Shown one piece after another: positions 34,170 through 43,576 of a stretch of 64,000 nucleotides of DNA (positions within the stretch are counted from its first letter, which is position 1; each line of letters opens with the position of its first letter). The DNA comes from Thermobifida halotolerans (GTDB taxonomy: Bacteria > Actinomycetota > Actinomycetes > Streptosporangiales > Streptosporangiaceae), in contig NZ_CP063196.1 in assembly GCF_003574835.2 (NCBI RefSeq), forward strand, positions 3,100,001 to 3,164,000, in the 5' to 3' direction. Below the pieces are notes generated by a model. The model was given only the letters and a program-made list of their open reading frames with translations. It ran no database searches and was not told the DNA's origin. The position numbers and the translations under genes were made by a program.

Positions 34170-34482
34170 CCCGGCGCCGGCCGGGGAGCGGAGCCCGGGG
34201 AAGCCTCGGGTGGCCCCTGCCCCGGGGAAGGGTTTCCAGGCCACCTCCGCCCAAGGGGATCTGTGACCCCAACCCTTCCCTTGGGGTGGGCGAGAAGCGT
34301 TGTAAGGAGAGGCCCGGAGTGGGTTGGCGCAGGAGCAGGGAGGCGCCCCGGCGCCGACCCACCCGCGCCTCCGCAGAGGGATCGGTGGAAGGAACGTCGG
34401 CCGCCACGGGGCCCCGGTGGGCCCGTGGCGGCGATGTCGTCCAACTCCGCGAGGCTGCAAGCCGGAACGCAGGGGGCGGGAG
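34170..34482. repeat. GC-rich imperfect palindrome region, repeat family copy A
   Basis: No gene. About 34185-34295 folds back on itself: GGTGGCC pairs with GGCCACC across CCCCGGGGAAGGGTTTCC, and CCCAAGGG (34252-34259) pairs with CCCTTGGG further on. The block CCCCGGGGAAGGGTTTCC is close to the reverse complement of part of the palindrome at 38386-38534, so both look like members of one family. Confidence 0.45.
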
Positions 34483-35280
34483 TCAGAGCTTCTTCAGCAC
34501 GTCCGCCAGCAGCACGCCCACGTCCGCCGCCACGGCGCGGCCGGTCGCCAGCACCTGGCGGTGGTCGATCGGGCCGGGGTTCAGGCCCGCCGCCGGGTTG
34601 GTGACCAGCGACACGCCCAGCACGTCGGCGCCCACCTCGCGCGCGGCGATGGTCTCCAGGACCGTGGACATGCCGACCAGGTCCGCGCCCAGGGCGCGCA
34701 GCATCCGGACCTCGGCGGGGGTCTCGAACTGCGGTCCCGGCACGGCCGCGTAGACGGCCTCCGGCAGCGACGGGTCCACCTCCCGGGCGAGCGCGCGCAG
34801 GGCGGGGCTGTAGGCGTCGGTGAGGTCGACGAACTTCGCGCCGACGATCGGGGAACGCGCGGTGAGGTTGACGTGGTCGCTGATGAGCACCGGACGGCCG
34901 GGTTCCAGCGCCGGGTCCAGCGCGCCGGAGGCGTTGGTGAGCACGATCGTGGACGCGCCCGCCGCGACCGCGGTGCGCACGTTGTGCACCACCGTGTCGA
35001 CCTCGTGTCCCTCGTACAGGTGGCTGCGGCCGAGGAACACCAGCATCTCGCCGCTGTGGCCGGACACGCTGCGCACGACGCCGCGGTGCCCCTGCGCGGT
35101 GGGCTCGGCGAAACCGGGAAGCTCGGTGACGTCGACCTCCACTCCGGAGGTTCCCAGCGCGTCGGCCGCCGGGCCCCAACCCGACCCCAGGACCACCGCG
35201 GCGGTGTAGGCGTCCACCCCGGTACGGGACCGCAGCCGGTCGGCCGCTGCTCGGGCGCGTGCGTGTGCCTGGATGCTCAC
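34483..35280 (-). CDS. punA: Purine-nucleoside phosphorylase (trimeric, PNP type)
   Basis: A 265-residue phosphorylase that cleaves (deoxy)guanosine and inosine with phosphate to base and (deoxy)ribose 1-phosphate. Features: AVVLGSGWG (phosphate loop, about 29), [12 protein letters not shown] (about 82), VLTNASGAL (about 112), [24 protein letters not shown] (two adjoining pieces, about 185-208) and the base-specifying asparagine in [10 protein letters not shown]. This is the low-molecular-mass, guanosine/inosine-type enzyme. The GTG at 35280 has GGAGAG seven bases upstream. Confidence 0.92.
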   Translation of the reverse strand: MSIQAHARARAAADRLRSRTGVDAYTAAVVLGSGWGPAADALGTSGVEVDVTELPGFAEPTAQGHRGVVRSVSGHSGEMLVFLGRSHLYEGHEVDTVVHNVRTAVAAGASTIVLTNASGALDPALEPGRPVLISDHVNLTARSPIVGAKFVDLTDAYSPALRALAREVDPSLPEAVYAAVPGPQFETPAEVRMLRALGADLVGMSTVLETIAAREVGADVLGVSLVTNPAAGLNPGPIDHRQVLATGRAVAADVGVLLADVLKKL

Positions 35281-35435
35281 CGTTGTCTCTCCTCCGTCCT
35301 CCCACCCGCATCGGTCGCGGGAACGATCACCCTACTTCGCCGGAATACGCCCTGCCTCCCCTTTCGGGTGACCGAACCGTGTCCGCTGACCCAACGCTGC
35401 CCTACGCTGGGGCTCCGAGGGAGAGGAGACACGCC

Positions 35436-36137
35436 TTGGCCGAGTTTCGGATCTCCAGCAACGATAACGTTGACCTGCGAAAACTCGCCGCGTCCCTGGT
35501 GGAGTCCCAGGGGTGGCCGCGTGAGCGGGTGAGCGTGTGGGACAACCGCGACGGCGAGGTCGTGGTGACCGTGGACGACGCGGTGCTGCACCCGCCTCCT
35601 CCGAACCCGCTGAACCAGCCGGTGCACACGCCCCGTGAGGTGCACCAGGCGTGCGAACTGCTGCGCCGCCGCGACCCGTCCCTGACGGGGGTGGACTTCG
35701 CCGCGTTCCGCACCGAGGCCGCCCGGTTCTTCGCGGCCGGATGGTCCGTCGCCGACCTGCTGCACGCGCTGACCACGCGCCCCGACGGGCTGCCCTGGCC
35801 GCACGGCGAGGGCTACCAGGGCACCGAATGGCTCGAACACCGGCTGCGGCACTGGAAGACCCCCACCGGGGACATCCGGCCGTCGGCCGCCCAGGAGAGC
35901 GCGCAACTGCGGGTCGTGGGCCGGGCCGGACTCCCCCGGGACCTGGGGCTGCCGCACGACGAACCCCGTGCCGGGGCGACGGCGCGGCCCGAGGTCGCCC
36001 GCGCGGCGATCGACGACGCCCGGCGGTTGCTGCGCGCCCACACCCGCACCACCAGCGACTCCCTCGTGCACCGCGACCGCACGGCCGCCCGCATGCCGCG
36101 CGGGGACCGCCGAACCCCGCCGACCGACCCCGTTTGA
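35436..36137 (+). CDS. Hypothetical 233-residue protein
   Basis: Not recognised. The N-terminal 60 residues (AEFRISSNDNVDLRKLAASLV, then EVVVTVDDAVLH) look like a small alpha/beta domain. A central segment (HTPREVHQACELLRRRDP, WSVADLLHALTTRPDG, TEWLEHRLRHWKTP; about 70-150) is helical and resembles replication-associated or winged-helix modules. The C-terminus is Arg-rich and disordered. The TTG at 35436 has GGAG seven bases upstream and TACGCT at 35403-35408 as a probable -10. Possibly a DNA-binding protein; this is inference. Confidence 0.65.
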   Translation: MAEFRISSNDNVDLRKLAASLVESQGWPRERVSVWDNRDGEVVVTVDDAVLHPPPPNPLNQPVHTPREVHQACELLRRRDPSLTGVDFAAFRTEAARFFAAGWSVADLLHALTTRPDGLPWPHGEGYQGTEWLEHRLRHWKTPTGDIRPSAAQESAQLRVVGRAGLPRDLGLPHDEPRAGATARPEVARAAIDDARRLLRAHTRTTSDSLVHRDRTAARMPRGDRRTPPTDPV

Positions 36138-36246
36138 CCGAGGTTTCACCAGGTCGAGAAGGTGCCACAAGCGGCTGCGCCCGGTTGTGGGCGCCCCCTG
36201 CGCCTACTGTGGACAACACCGCTTCCGGTTGGCGAGAGGGGGTCAG

Positions 36247-36711
36247 ATGGACGGTGCGGCACTGTCCCGGCTGCTGCCGCCCGACGCGGTGGCGACCGGT
36301 GTCCCGGCTCCGGACTGGCCCGCCGCGGTCCGCGCCGCCGGAGACCTGCTCGTGTCGACCGGAGCGGTGACCGTCGACTACGTCGAACGGATGTGTCGGA
36401 CCGTGCGGACCTACGGTCCGTACATCGTGGTCTCTCCCGGCCTGGCGCTGGCCCATGCCCGCCCCGACTCCTCGGTGCTGCGCACCGGGTGGTCGTGGGC
36501 GGGGCTGGCCGCGCCCGTCGCCTTCGGCCACCCCGCCCACGACCCGGTGCGCGTGGTGGTGGGCCTGGCCGGAGCCACCCGCGACGAGCACTGCGCCCTG
36601 CTCGCGTCGCTGGCCGCACTGCTGGACTCCCCGGAACGGCTGGCCGCGCTGTCCGCCGCCACCCCGGAGCGGGTGCGCGCCCTGGTCGGCGCCTACGAGA
36701 TGGCGGTGTGA
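36247..36711 (+). CDS. Lone PTS EIIA protein (fructose/mannitol/ascorbate type)
   Basis: A 154-residue PTS_EIIA_2 domain. The phosphorylatable histidine lies in SPGLALAHARPDSSVL (about residue 70), followed by VAFGHPAHDPVRVVVGLAG, the closest match being ascorbate/UlaC-type EIIA proteins. No EIIB, EIIC, HPr or EI gene is nearby, so it may be an orphan partner of a distant transporter or a regulatory phospho-protein. GAGAGGGGG lies about four bases before the ATG. Confidence 0.82.
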   Translation: MDGAALSRLLPPDAVATGVPAPDWPAAVRAAGDLLVSTGAVTVDYVERMCRTVRTYGPYIVVSPGLALAHARPDSSVLRTGWSWAGLAAPVAFGHPAHDPVRVVVGLAGATRDEHCALLASLAALLDSPERLAALSAATPERVRALVGAYEMAV

Positions 36712-36718
36712 GCCGGTC

Positions 36719-38299
36719 TCACACGTGCGCGACCGGTTCGGCCTGGCCCGCCCCCGCCGTCCCGGGACGCATGAGCAGCGCCAGCGCCGCCGCCAGCGCC
36801 ATCACCGCCGCGGCGATTCCGAAGGCGAGGTGCATGCCGTCCAGGAACGCCGCGTGGCTGGCGGCGGTGACCGCCTGGGTGAGCGCGGCGTCGGCGCCCT
36901 CCGGCACGACCGCCCCGCCCTGCGCGACCGTGCTCTGCATGGCCGCCAACTCCCCGGCCCCGGGAGCCGCCAGGTCCGCCGCCCGGTAGTGGCCGGGCAG
37001 TGTGGCGATGATCGTCATGGACATCACCGCGCCCAGCACCGCCGTGCCCAGCGAGCCGCCCAACTGCATCGCCGACTGCTGCATTCCGGAGGCGACCCCG
37101 GCGAGCCGCACCGGCACGTTGCCGACGATCGCGGCCGTCGCACCGGTCATCACCAGGCTCAGGCCCGCGCCGAGCAGCAGGAACGCCACCGCGACGAAGG
37201 CGAACGCGGTGTCGGTGTCCAACCGGGACAGCAGGAACAGGCCGAACGCGCTCGACAGCAGTCCGGCTATGGTGGGGATCTTGGCGCCGACCCGGTCGAG
37301 CAGGCGGCCCGCCAGCGGCGAGGCGATGCCCATCATCGCCATCAGCGGCAGCAGGAACATACCTGCCCGGGTGGGACTCAGGCCCAGCACGCCCTGCAGG
37401 TAGAAGGTGACGAAGAACAGGGAGCCTATCAGGCTCAGCGCCATGAGCAGCATCAGCACGACGCCGATCGACACCGAGGGGTTGCGGAAGATCGCCAGCG
37501 GAAGCAGCGGATCGGCGGGGCGGCGCTCCCACAGCACGAAGGCGGCGCCGAAGACGGCGAAGACGGCGAGCGGGGCGAGGGTGACCGCGGCGGTCCAGCC
37601 CGCGCCGGGGGCCTCCACCAGCGCCCACACCAGGGAGAAGATCGCGACGGTGAGCAGGGCGACGCCGGTCAGGTCGAAGCGTGCCCGCGTGGTGTCGGGG
37701 CGGTCGGTGGCCAGCAGCCACAGGCCCAGTCCCAGCGCGACCGCGCCGACCGGCACGTTGATGAGGAACGCCGCCTGCCAGCCGAACGCGCTGACCAGCA
37801 GCCCTCCGGCGATCGGCCCGGCGGCGTTGGCGGCGCTGAGCAGGCTGCCGAAGAGTCCGAAGGCGCGGCCGAGCCGCTCGGGCGGGAAACTCGTGCGCAG
37901 CAGGCCCATGGCGGCGGGGCTGAGCACCGCGCCGAAGATGCCCTGGAGGATGCGGAAGGCCACCAGGAGGACGACGCCGGACGACAGGGCGATCGCCACC
38001 GAGGCCACGACGAAGCCGACGACGCCGACCAGGTACATGCGGCGGTATCCGAACCGGTCGCCGAGCTTGCCCGCTGTGATCAGGAACACGGCCAGGCCCA
38101 GCAGGTAGCCGTGGGTGACCCACTGGAGTTCGGCCAGCGACGCCTGGAGGTCACGGCCGATGGCGGGATTGGCCACCGCGACGATGGTGCCGTCCAGCGC
38201 CACCATCATGACGCCGAAGGAGATGGCCACCAGGGTGGCCCAGGGACTGCCGCGCAGGCTGCGCGCCGCGGCGTGGGATGGGGTGGCGGTGGCGGTCAA
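36719..38299 (-). CDS. MFS drug exporter, DHA2 family (EmrB/QacA type)
   Basis: A 526-residue transporter with fourteen predicted transmembrane helices. Early helices contain VALDGTIVAVANPAIG (DHA2 motif D1, about 35-50) and the loop LGDRFGYRRMYLVG (motif A, about 80). GAVLSPAAMGLLRTSFPPE corresponds to the antiporter motif C region. It probably exports hydrophobic cations or drugs by proton exchange. No local TetR/MarR regulator is adjacent. The start is at 38299 with GGGGGACCCC upstream. Confidence 0.88.
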   Translation of the reverse strand: MTATATPSHAAARSLRGSPWATLVAISFGVMMVALDGTIVAVANPAIGRDLQASLAELQWVTHGYLLGLAVFLITAGKLGDRFGYRRMYLVGVVGFVVASVAIALSSGVVLLVAFRILQGIFGAVLSPAAMGLLRTSFPPERLGRAFGLFGSLLSAANAAGPIAGGLLVSAFGWQAAFLINVPVGAVALGLGLWLLATDRPDTTRARFDLTGVALLTVAIFSLVWALVEAPGAGWTAAVTLAPLAVFAVFGAAFVLWERRPADPLLPLAIFRNPSVSIGVVLMLLMALSLIGSLFFVTFYLQGVLGLSPTRAGMFLLPLMAMMGIASPLAGRLLDRVGAKIPTIAGLLSSAFGLFLLSRLDTDTAFAFVAVAFLLLGAGLSLVMTGATAAIVGNVPVRLAGVASGMQQSAMQLGGSLGTAVLGAVMSMTIIATLPGHYRAADLAAPGAGELAAMQSTVAQGGAVVPEGADAALTQAVTAASHAAFLDGMHLAFGIAAAVMALAAALALLMRPGTAGAGQAEPVAHV

Positions 38300-38556
38300 G
38301 GGGTCCCCCGTGTGTCGGTTTTCCGGCCAAACGTCGGAAGATTACGGCACCGGACCGACAGAACGGGAATGGTTTTACGGCCGGTGCCAAGAGGTGGGGA
38401 AGAGCTTCCGGGAAACCCCGGCCCCGGGGGACTTTCAGGTCTCCTTCGGGCTGAGGTTCCACAACCCCCTCGGCCAAGGCCGTCTGAAACCCTCTCCCGG
38501 GGTCGAGGTTCTCCGGAACTTCCCCACTCTTGGCTTCTCGGTGCCCGTCCCGCGGT
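38300..38556. repeat. 149-base imperfect palindrome, repeat family copy B
   Basis: The block 38386-38534 is a long inverted repeat. Its ends, GCCAAGAGGTGGGGAAG (38386-38402) and CTTCCCCACTCTTGGC (38519-38534), are complementary apart from one inserted base, and pairing continues inward through TTCCGG and CCCCGGG blocks to a centre near 38460. It could act as a terminator for the acyltransferase transcript or be a mobile palindromic unit. Related sequence occurs at 34185, 50371 and 58870. Confidence 0.6.
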
Positions 38557-39813
38557 TCAGGGGCGGTGCGGAGACGCCCCTCCGTCCGGGGTCCGCGGGG
38601 GGTCCGGGCGGACGGCGAGGCCGGCCGCCCAGCCGAGCAGGCGTTCCAGCGGTCCGCGGCCGAGCAGCAGTTTCCACAGGGTGGCGAACAGCAGTGCGCC
38701 CGCGACGAACGTCTCCAGCAGCCACGGCGTGGTGTCGTGGGCGGCGTCGCCCAGGACCGCGATCACCATGACGTGCCCGACGTAGCAGGTCAGCGCCATC
38801 GACCCGGCCGCCGCCAGGGGATAGACGCCCCAGCGCAGCAGGTCGGCCAGGACCAGGCAGCCGGCCAGCACCAGCAGGGCGGTGCCGACCGCCCCGGCGA
38901 TCTCGAAGGTCGTTCCGCTGTGCGGCGAGGCCACCAGCAGCCAGGCCGGGGAGTCGGTGGGGACCGTGCCGTGCAGGGAGGCGATCTCCTCCTCGGCGAC
39001 CGTCCGCAGCATCTGCCATCCCTCGGGGGAGACCGTGCCGGTCGAGGTGCCGTAGTAGTAGGGGATGTAGGTCTCGGCGATCCGCCGGATGCCGCCCAGC
39101 GGGTACAGCAGCAGCCACGACCCGCCGTAGCCGAGGAGCGCCAGCGCTCCCCCGGTTCCCGCGAGCGCGGCGCGGATCGGCGCGGCGTGCAGGTCGAGGC
39201 GGCCCACCGCCATCCCCGCGACCACGAACGCCATGAAGGTGAACGCCGGGTAGTAGCCGTGGAGGAGGAAGTCGCCGATGCCGGTGATGGAGGCGGGCGG
39301 GGCCCCGGGGTTCCCGAGGGCCGCGCGCAGCAGGTACGACAGTTGCGGGCCGAGCAGCGCGATCGCCGCGGCGGTCGCGGCCAGGGCGGTCGCGCGCAGC
39401 CGCAGCAGCGGCAGGGCCAGCAGGAAGTAGCCCGCGTAGTAGACCAGGATGACCGCGATCGACGTGCCCAGCAGGTCCAGGAACACCCCGAACAGGGCGA
39501 GGACCGCGGCGCGCACCAGGATCTTGGAGGTCGCGCGCCGCAGCGGCTCGCCGCCCAGCGGGTTCCGCCGTCCCGACAGCAGCGCCAGTGAGACGCCCGC
39601 CAGGAACGCGAACAGCGCGGAGGAGCGCCCCCTGGTCAGTTCGTGGAAGGCGTCGGCGGCCGGGCCGTCGGCCAGGCCGATCGACGTGACGCCCAGGTGG
39701 ACGGTGAACATGCCGAACACCGCCAGGGCCCGGGCCACGTCCACTCCGACCAGTCGCCCGGGCTCCGGCCAGGAGAACCGTCGAGTACCCGTCGCGGGCT
39801 CCAGTCGTGACAC
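38557..39813 (-). CDS. DUF418/heparan-glucosaminide acetyltransferase-like membrane protein
   Basis: A 418-residue polytopic protein with about ten transmembrane helices. The start RLVGVDVARALAVFGMFTVHL (about 20-40) and SSALFAFLAGVSLALLSG (about 64-82) are typical of the DUF1624/HGSNAT-like group. The C-terminal half carries a DUF418-like region ending in SMALTCYVGHVMVIAVLG. Relatives are thought to transfer acyl groups across the membrane to sugars or lipids. The GTG at 39813 has no clear ribosome site. It ends just after the large palindrome at 38386-38534. Confidence 0.78.
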   Translation of the reverse strand: MSRLEPATGTRRFSWPEPGRLVGVDVARALAVFGMFTVHLGVTSIGLADGPAADAFHELTRGRSSALFAFLAGVSLALLSGRRNPLGGEPLRRATSKILVRAAVLALFGVFLDLLGTSIAVILVYYAGYFLLALPLLRLRATALAATAAAIALLGPQLSYLLRAALGNPGAPPASITGIGDFLLHGYYPAFTFMAFVVAGMAVGRLDLHAAPIRAALAGTGGALALLGYGGSWLLLYPLGGIRRIAETYIPYYYGTSTGTVSPEGWQMLRTVAEEEIASLHGTVPTDSPAWLLVASPHSGTTFEIAGAVGTALLVLAGCLVLADLLRWGVYPLAAAGSMALTCYVGHVMVIAVLGDAAHDTTPWLLETFVAGALLFATLWKLLLGRGPLERLLGWAAGLAVRPDPPRTPDGGASPHRP

Positions 39814-39867
39814 GTGGTCCAGACTAGGACGTTCCGGGTCGGTTCCTCCTAAGGAACCAGGATTTTC

Positions 39868-41841
39868 CTACTCGTTCCTCCTGTTCGCGGCCAAGCGGGC
39901 GAAGTAGTCCAGAGCCTCGGGGTTGGCCAGCGAGTCGCGGCTGGCCACCCGCTCGGGGGCCTCGCCCATGAGGATGCGCTTGACCGGCACCTCCATGACC
40001 TTGCCGGACAGGGTGCGCGGAACCGCCGTGACGGCGCGGACCCCGTCGGGCACGTGCCGGGGCGAGCAGTCCTCGCGGATGCCGCGGGCGATCCGCCCGA
40101 CCAGGTCGTCGTCGAGTTCCGCGCCCTCGCGCAGCACCACGAACAGCTCGATGCGGGAGCCGCCGTCGGGCTGGGGGACGTCGACGACCAGGGCGTCGAG
40201 GACCTCCTCCAGGGCCAGCACCGACCGGTAGATCTCGCTGGTGCCCATGCGCACGCCGCCGCGGTTGATGGTGGAGTCGGAGCGGCCGTAGATGATCGCG
40301 GTGCCGCGCTCGGTGATCTCGATCCAGTCGCCGTGCCGCCACACGCCCGGGTACATGGAGAAGTAGCTGTCGCGCAGCCGCGTGCCGTCGGCATCGCCCC
40401 AGAAGTAGATCGGCATGGACGGCGCGGGCCGGGTGACCACCAGCTCTCCGACCTCACCGACGAGCTCGTTGCCCTCGGGGTCCCAGGACGCCACGGCCAT
40501 GCCCAGCGACCGGGCCTGGATCTCGCCCTGGTGGACGGGCAGGGTGGGCACGCCGCCGACCAGGCAGCTACAGATGTCGGTGCCGCCGCTGGTGGAGAAC
40601 AGCCACAGGTCGGAGCCGAACTCCCGGTAGCACCAGGCGAAACCCTCCGGGGACAGCGGCGACCCGGTGGAGCCGATGGCGCGCAGCGCCGACAGGTCAC
40701 GGCCCCCGGTCGGGTGGATTCCGGCCTTCATGCAGGTCGACAGGTATCCGGCGCTGGTGCCGAAGATGGTGGTGCCGGTCCGCTCGGCCAGGTCCCACAG
40801 CGCGCCGAGGTCGGGGTGGGCGGGGCTGCCGTCGTACAGGACGATGGAGGCGTCCGTCAGCAGCACGCTGACCAGGAAGTTCCACATCATCCAGCCGGTG
40901 GTGGTGAACCAGAAGACCCGGTCGTCGGCCTGGGCGTCCAGGTGCAGGTGCAGGTTCTTCAACTGCTCCAGCAGGATGCCGCCGTGGCCGTGCACGATGG
41001 CCTTGGGCAGGCCTGTGGTGCCGGAGGAGTACAGCACCCACAGCGGGTGGTCGAAGGGCAGCGGGGTGAAGTCCAGGTCGGCCCCCTCCCCCGCGGCCTC
41101 GAACTCGTCCCAGGCCAGGGTGTCGGCGACCGGCTCGTCGCTCAGGTAGGGCAGCACGACGGTGTGCTCCAGACTCGGCAGCCCGTCGCGCAGTGCCCTG
41201 AGGACGTCGCGGCGGTCGAAGTCCCGGCCCCCGTAGCGGTAGCCGTCGACGGCGAGCAGCACCTTCGGCTCGATCTGGGCGAAGCGGTCGATGACGCTGC
41301 GCACGCCGAAGTCGGGCGAGCAGGACGACCAGGTCGCGCCGATGGCGGCGCAGGCGAAGAAGGCGGCCGCCGCCTCGACGACGTTGGGCAGGTAGGCCAC
41401 GACCCGGTCGCCGGGGCCCACGCCGAGGCGGCGCAGCGCGGCGGCGGTCGCGGCGGTGCGGCGCTTCAGTTCGCCCCAGGTCACCTCGCCCGGGGGGCGC
41501 AGTTCGGAGGCGTGGCGGATGGCGACGGCGGTGTCGTCGCGGTCGCGGAAGACGTGCTCGGCGTAGTTCAGCGTCGCACCGGGGAACCAGACGGCCCCCG
41601 GCATGGTGTCGTCGGCGAGGACGGCGGTGTACGGGGTGGCCGAGCGCACCCGGTAGTACTCCCAGATTCCGGACCAGAACCCGTCGAGGTCGGTGACCGA
41701 CCAGCGCCACAACGCGTCGTAGTCGGGGACGTCGACGCCGCGGTGCTCTTCCACCCAGTGGGTGAAGGCGGTGAGGTTGGCGCGTTCGCGGCGCGTCTCG
41801 TCGGGCACCCAGAGTACGGGCGGCTGTGGCTGTTGTGTCAT
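39868..41841 (-). CDS. Acetoacetate-CoA ligase (acetoacetyl-CoA synthetase)
   Basis: A 657-residue ANL-superfamily enzyme. Features: the acetyl-CoA synthetase-type N-terminus (FTHWVEEHRGVDVPDYDALWRWSV in two parts), P-loop YSSGTTGLPKAIVHGHGG (about 275), FWFTTTGWMMWNF (about 310), the adenylate-binding TSGGTDICS, hinge and GRSDSTINRGGVRMGTSEIYR (about 565, split), and the catalytic lysine in TLSGKVMEVPVKRIL. The R-G-G-V-R-M-G-T-S-E-I-Y string is characteristic of acetoacetyl-CoA synthetase. It activates acetoacetate for lipid or polyhydroxybutyrate metabolism. The ATG at 41841 has AGAGG nine bases upstream. Confidence 0.9.
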   Translation of the reverse strand: MTQQPQPPVLWVPDETRRERANLTAFTHWVEEHRGVDVPDYDALWRWSVTDLDGFWSGIWEYYRVRSATPYTAVLADDTMPGAVWFPGATLNYAEHVFRDRDDTAVAIRHASELRPPGEVTWGELKRRTAATAAALRRLGVGPGDRVVAYLPNVVEAAAAFFACAAIGATWSSCSPDFGVRSVIDRFAQIEPKVLLAVDGYRYGGRDFDRRDVLRALRDGLPSLEHTVVLPYLSDEPVADTLAWDEFEAAGEGADLDFTPLPFDHPLWVLYSSGTTGLPKAIVHGHGGILLEQLKNLHLHLDAQADDRVFWFTTTGWMMWNFLVSVLLTDASIVLYDGSPAHPDLGALWDLAERTGTTIFGTSAGYLSTCMKAGIHPTGGRDLSALRAIGSTGSPLSPEGFAWCYREFGSDLWLFSTSGGTDICSCLVGGVPTLPVHQGEIQARSLGMAVASWDPEGNELVGEVGELVVTRPAPSMPIYFWGDADGTRLRDSYFSMYPGVWRHGDWIEITERGTAIIYGRSDSTINRGGVRMGTSEIYRSVLALEEVLDALVVDVPQPDGGSRIELFVVLREGAELDDDLVGRIARGIREDCSPRHVPDGVRAVTAVPRTLSGKVMEVPVKRILMGEAPERVASRDSLANPEALDYFARLAANRRNE

Positions 41842-41986
41842 GTGTGCGGCCTCTTCGTCAGCGCGGGGAGCGCCGGGTTCGGCCACAGCGCTCCCCCGGT
41901 AAGGAGTGTTCCCCACCACATCTAGCACGGCGGGGCCCGGAAACAGAGTGGTGAATCGCCCCACAAACCGGGCCGAACCCCTGTGG

Positions 41987-43474
41987 TCAGACCACAACCC
42001 GGGGTGCGTAGCTCTCCACCGGTCCGTACCTGCACAGGTCCTCCCAGGCGCGGGCGAGCCGGTCCGCGAGCGCCGTGAGCCTGTCGAAGGAGTGGCTGAA
42101 GGTCAGCCGGAAGTAGGAGTCGTAGTCGCCGCACGGGGCCATCACCGAACCGGGCACCACCTCCACGCCGTGGCGTAGCGCCACCTGGGCGAACACCCGG
42201 GCGTCCGTCCCGTCGGGCAGTCGCACCCACAGGGCCGCGCCGCCGTCGGGGCGGCGCCAGCTCCACGACGGCAGCCTCTCGCGCAGGCGCTCCTCCAGGA
42301 ACAGCATCCGTTCGGCCAGGTGCGCGGAGCGGGCGGCGGCGACCTCCGGCAGCCGCCGCACGATACGCGCCGCGACGGCCTGGTCGAGCAGCGGGCTGCC
42401 CAGGTCGGTGATCACCTTGCGGCGGCTGATGCGTTCGGCGACGGCGGCCGAGGCGCGCAGCCAGCCGATGCGCAGCCCGGCCCAGGCGGTCTTGCTGACC
42501 GAGGCGGCGGTGATGACCTCCGCGCCGGGCGGGGCGAAGGCGGCCACGGGCGGCGGTTCGTCGGGGGCGCGCAGTCCGGTGTAGGCGCCGTCCTCGAAGA
42601 CGGGGACGCCGTGCTCGGCGGCGAGTTCGGCGACCTGGCGGCGGCGGGCGGCCGACATCAGCACGCCTGTGGGGTTCTGGTAGTTGGGCATGAGGTACAT
42701 CAGGTCCGGGCGGCGTTCGCGCAGCACGCGGCGCATGCGCGCGATGTCGACGCCCTCGTCGTCCACGGGCACGGTGAGCAGGTCGGCTCCGGCCGCCCGC
42801 AGGGAGTCCAGGCAGCCCGCGAAGCTCGGCGACTCGATGAGCGCGGCCGATCCCCGGTACAGGTACAGGTCGCAGACGAAGGTGACCGCCTGCTGGACCC
42901 CGGTGGTGACGACGATCTGGTCGGGGTGGGTGGGCAGCCCCAGGGCCGTGTAGTGGTCGGCGACGGCCTCGCGCAGTTCGGGCAGGCCGCGCGGGTGGTA
43001 GCCGGTCTCGGTGAGCAGGTCGGACAGGTGGCGGTCGGCGACCTCGCGGATGATGTCGGGTACCGGGGGGAGGGCCTCGGTGGTGACACAGGCCAGCGAG
43101 ATGAGGTCGCCCGGTCCGTCGATGAGCCGCTGGTACAGCGACAGCCCGCTGCCGCCCCGCACGTAGCCGTTGGAGGGCGCGGGGCGCGTGCGGGCGCTGA
43201 TGCGGGTGCCGCTGCCCTGGCGGCTGTCGAGCAGTCCGGCGCCGCGCAGTTCGTCGTAGGCGGCGACCACGGTGGTGCGGCTGACCGCCAGCGCCGCGGC
43301 GAGGGCGCGTTCGGAGGGCAGGCGGTCGCCCGCGGCCAGGGCTCCGTCCTCGACCGCCCGGCGCAGCGCGGCGGCCAGTTTGCGGTAGAGGGGGCCGTCG
43401 CCGCCGGACCATCCGCCCAGGAGGGCCGCCACGTCGTGGGCACCACCCACAGAAGAGTCCATTCCCCACCCCAT
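41987..43474 (-). CDS. MocR/PdxR-type regulator (GntR HTH + aminotransferase-like domain)
   Basis: A 495-residue regulator. The GntR winged helix (about 20-85) has GDRLPSERALAAALAVSRTTVVAAY. The aminotransferase fold follows from about residue 105, with LMPNYQNPTGVLMS (about 260) and the PLP lysine in AASVSKTAWAGLRIGWLR (about 325). MocR proteins sense PLP or PLP adducts and bind direct repeats; such repeats (ATTGGCATTCA) lie just upstream. It is divergent from the DUF3291-like gene, its probable target. ATGs at 43474 and 43462 are both possible; the first codon lies within a copy of the ATTGGCA repeat, so the shorter start is quite plausible. Confidence 0.88.
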   Translation of the reverse strand: MGWGMDSSVGGAHDVAALLGGWSGGDGPLYRKLAAALRRAVEDGALAAGDRLPSERALAAALAVSRTTVVAAYDELRGAGLLDSRQGSGTRISARTRPAPSNGYVRGGSGLSLYQRLIDGPGDLISLACVTTEALPPVPDIIREVADRHLSDLLTETGYHPRGLPELREAVADHYTALGLPTHPDQIVVTTGVQQAVTFVCDLYLYRGSAALIESPSFAGCLDSLRAAGADLLTVPVDDEGVDIARMRRVLRERRPDLMYLMPNYQNPTGVLMSAARRRQVAELAAEHGVPVFEDGAYTGLRAPDEPPPVAAFAPPGAEVITAASVSKTAWAGLRIGWLRASAAVAERISRRKVITDLGSPLLDQAVAARIVRRLPEVAAARSAHLAERMLFLEERLRERLPSWSWRRPDGGAALWVRLPDGTDARVFAQVALRHGVEVVPGSVMAPCGDYDSYFRLTFSHSFDRLTALADRLARAWEDLCRYGPVESYAPRVVV

Positions 43475-43550
43475 TGGCACTACCAATCATCTCCGTCTGC
43501 GTCCATATTGGCATTCAATTGGCATTCACACCAGACCCGATTGGATTTCT
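43473..43550. promoter_or_regulatory. Tandem MocR operator repeats
   Basis: Two perfect tandem copies of ATTGGCATTCA lie at 43507-43517 and 43518-43528. ATTGGCA also occurs at 43473-43479, and GATTGGATTTC follows near 43540. The repeats lie between the divergent MocR and DUF3291-like genes, in the position and form expected for MocR binding. Confidence 0.6.
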
Positions 43551-43576
43551 TCTCCTCCCGTCTGAAAGGGCCGACC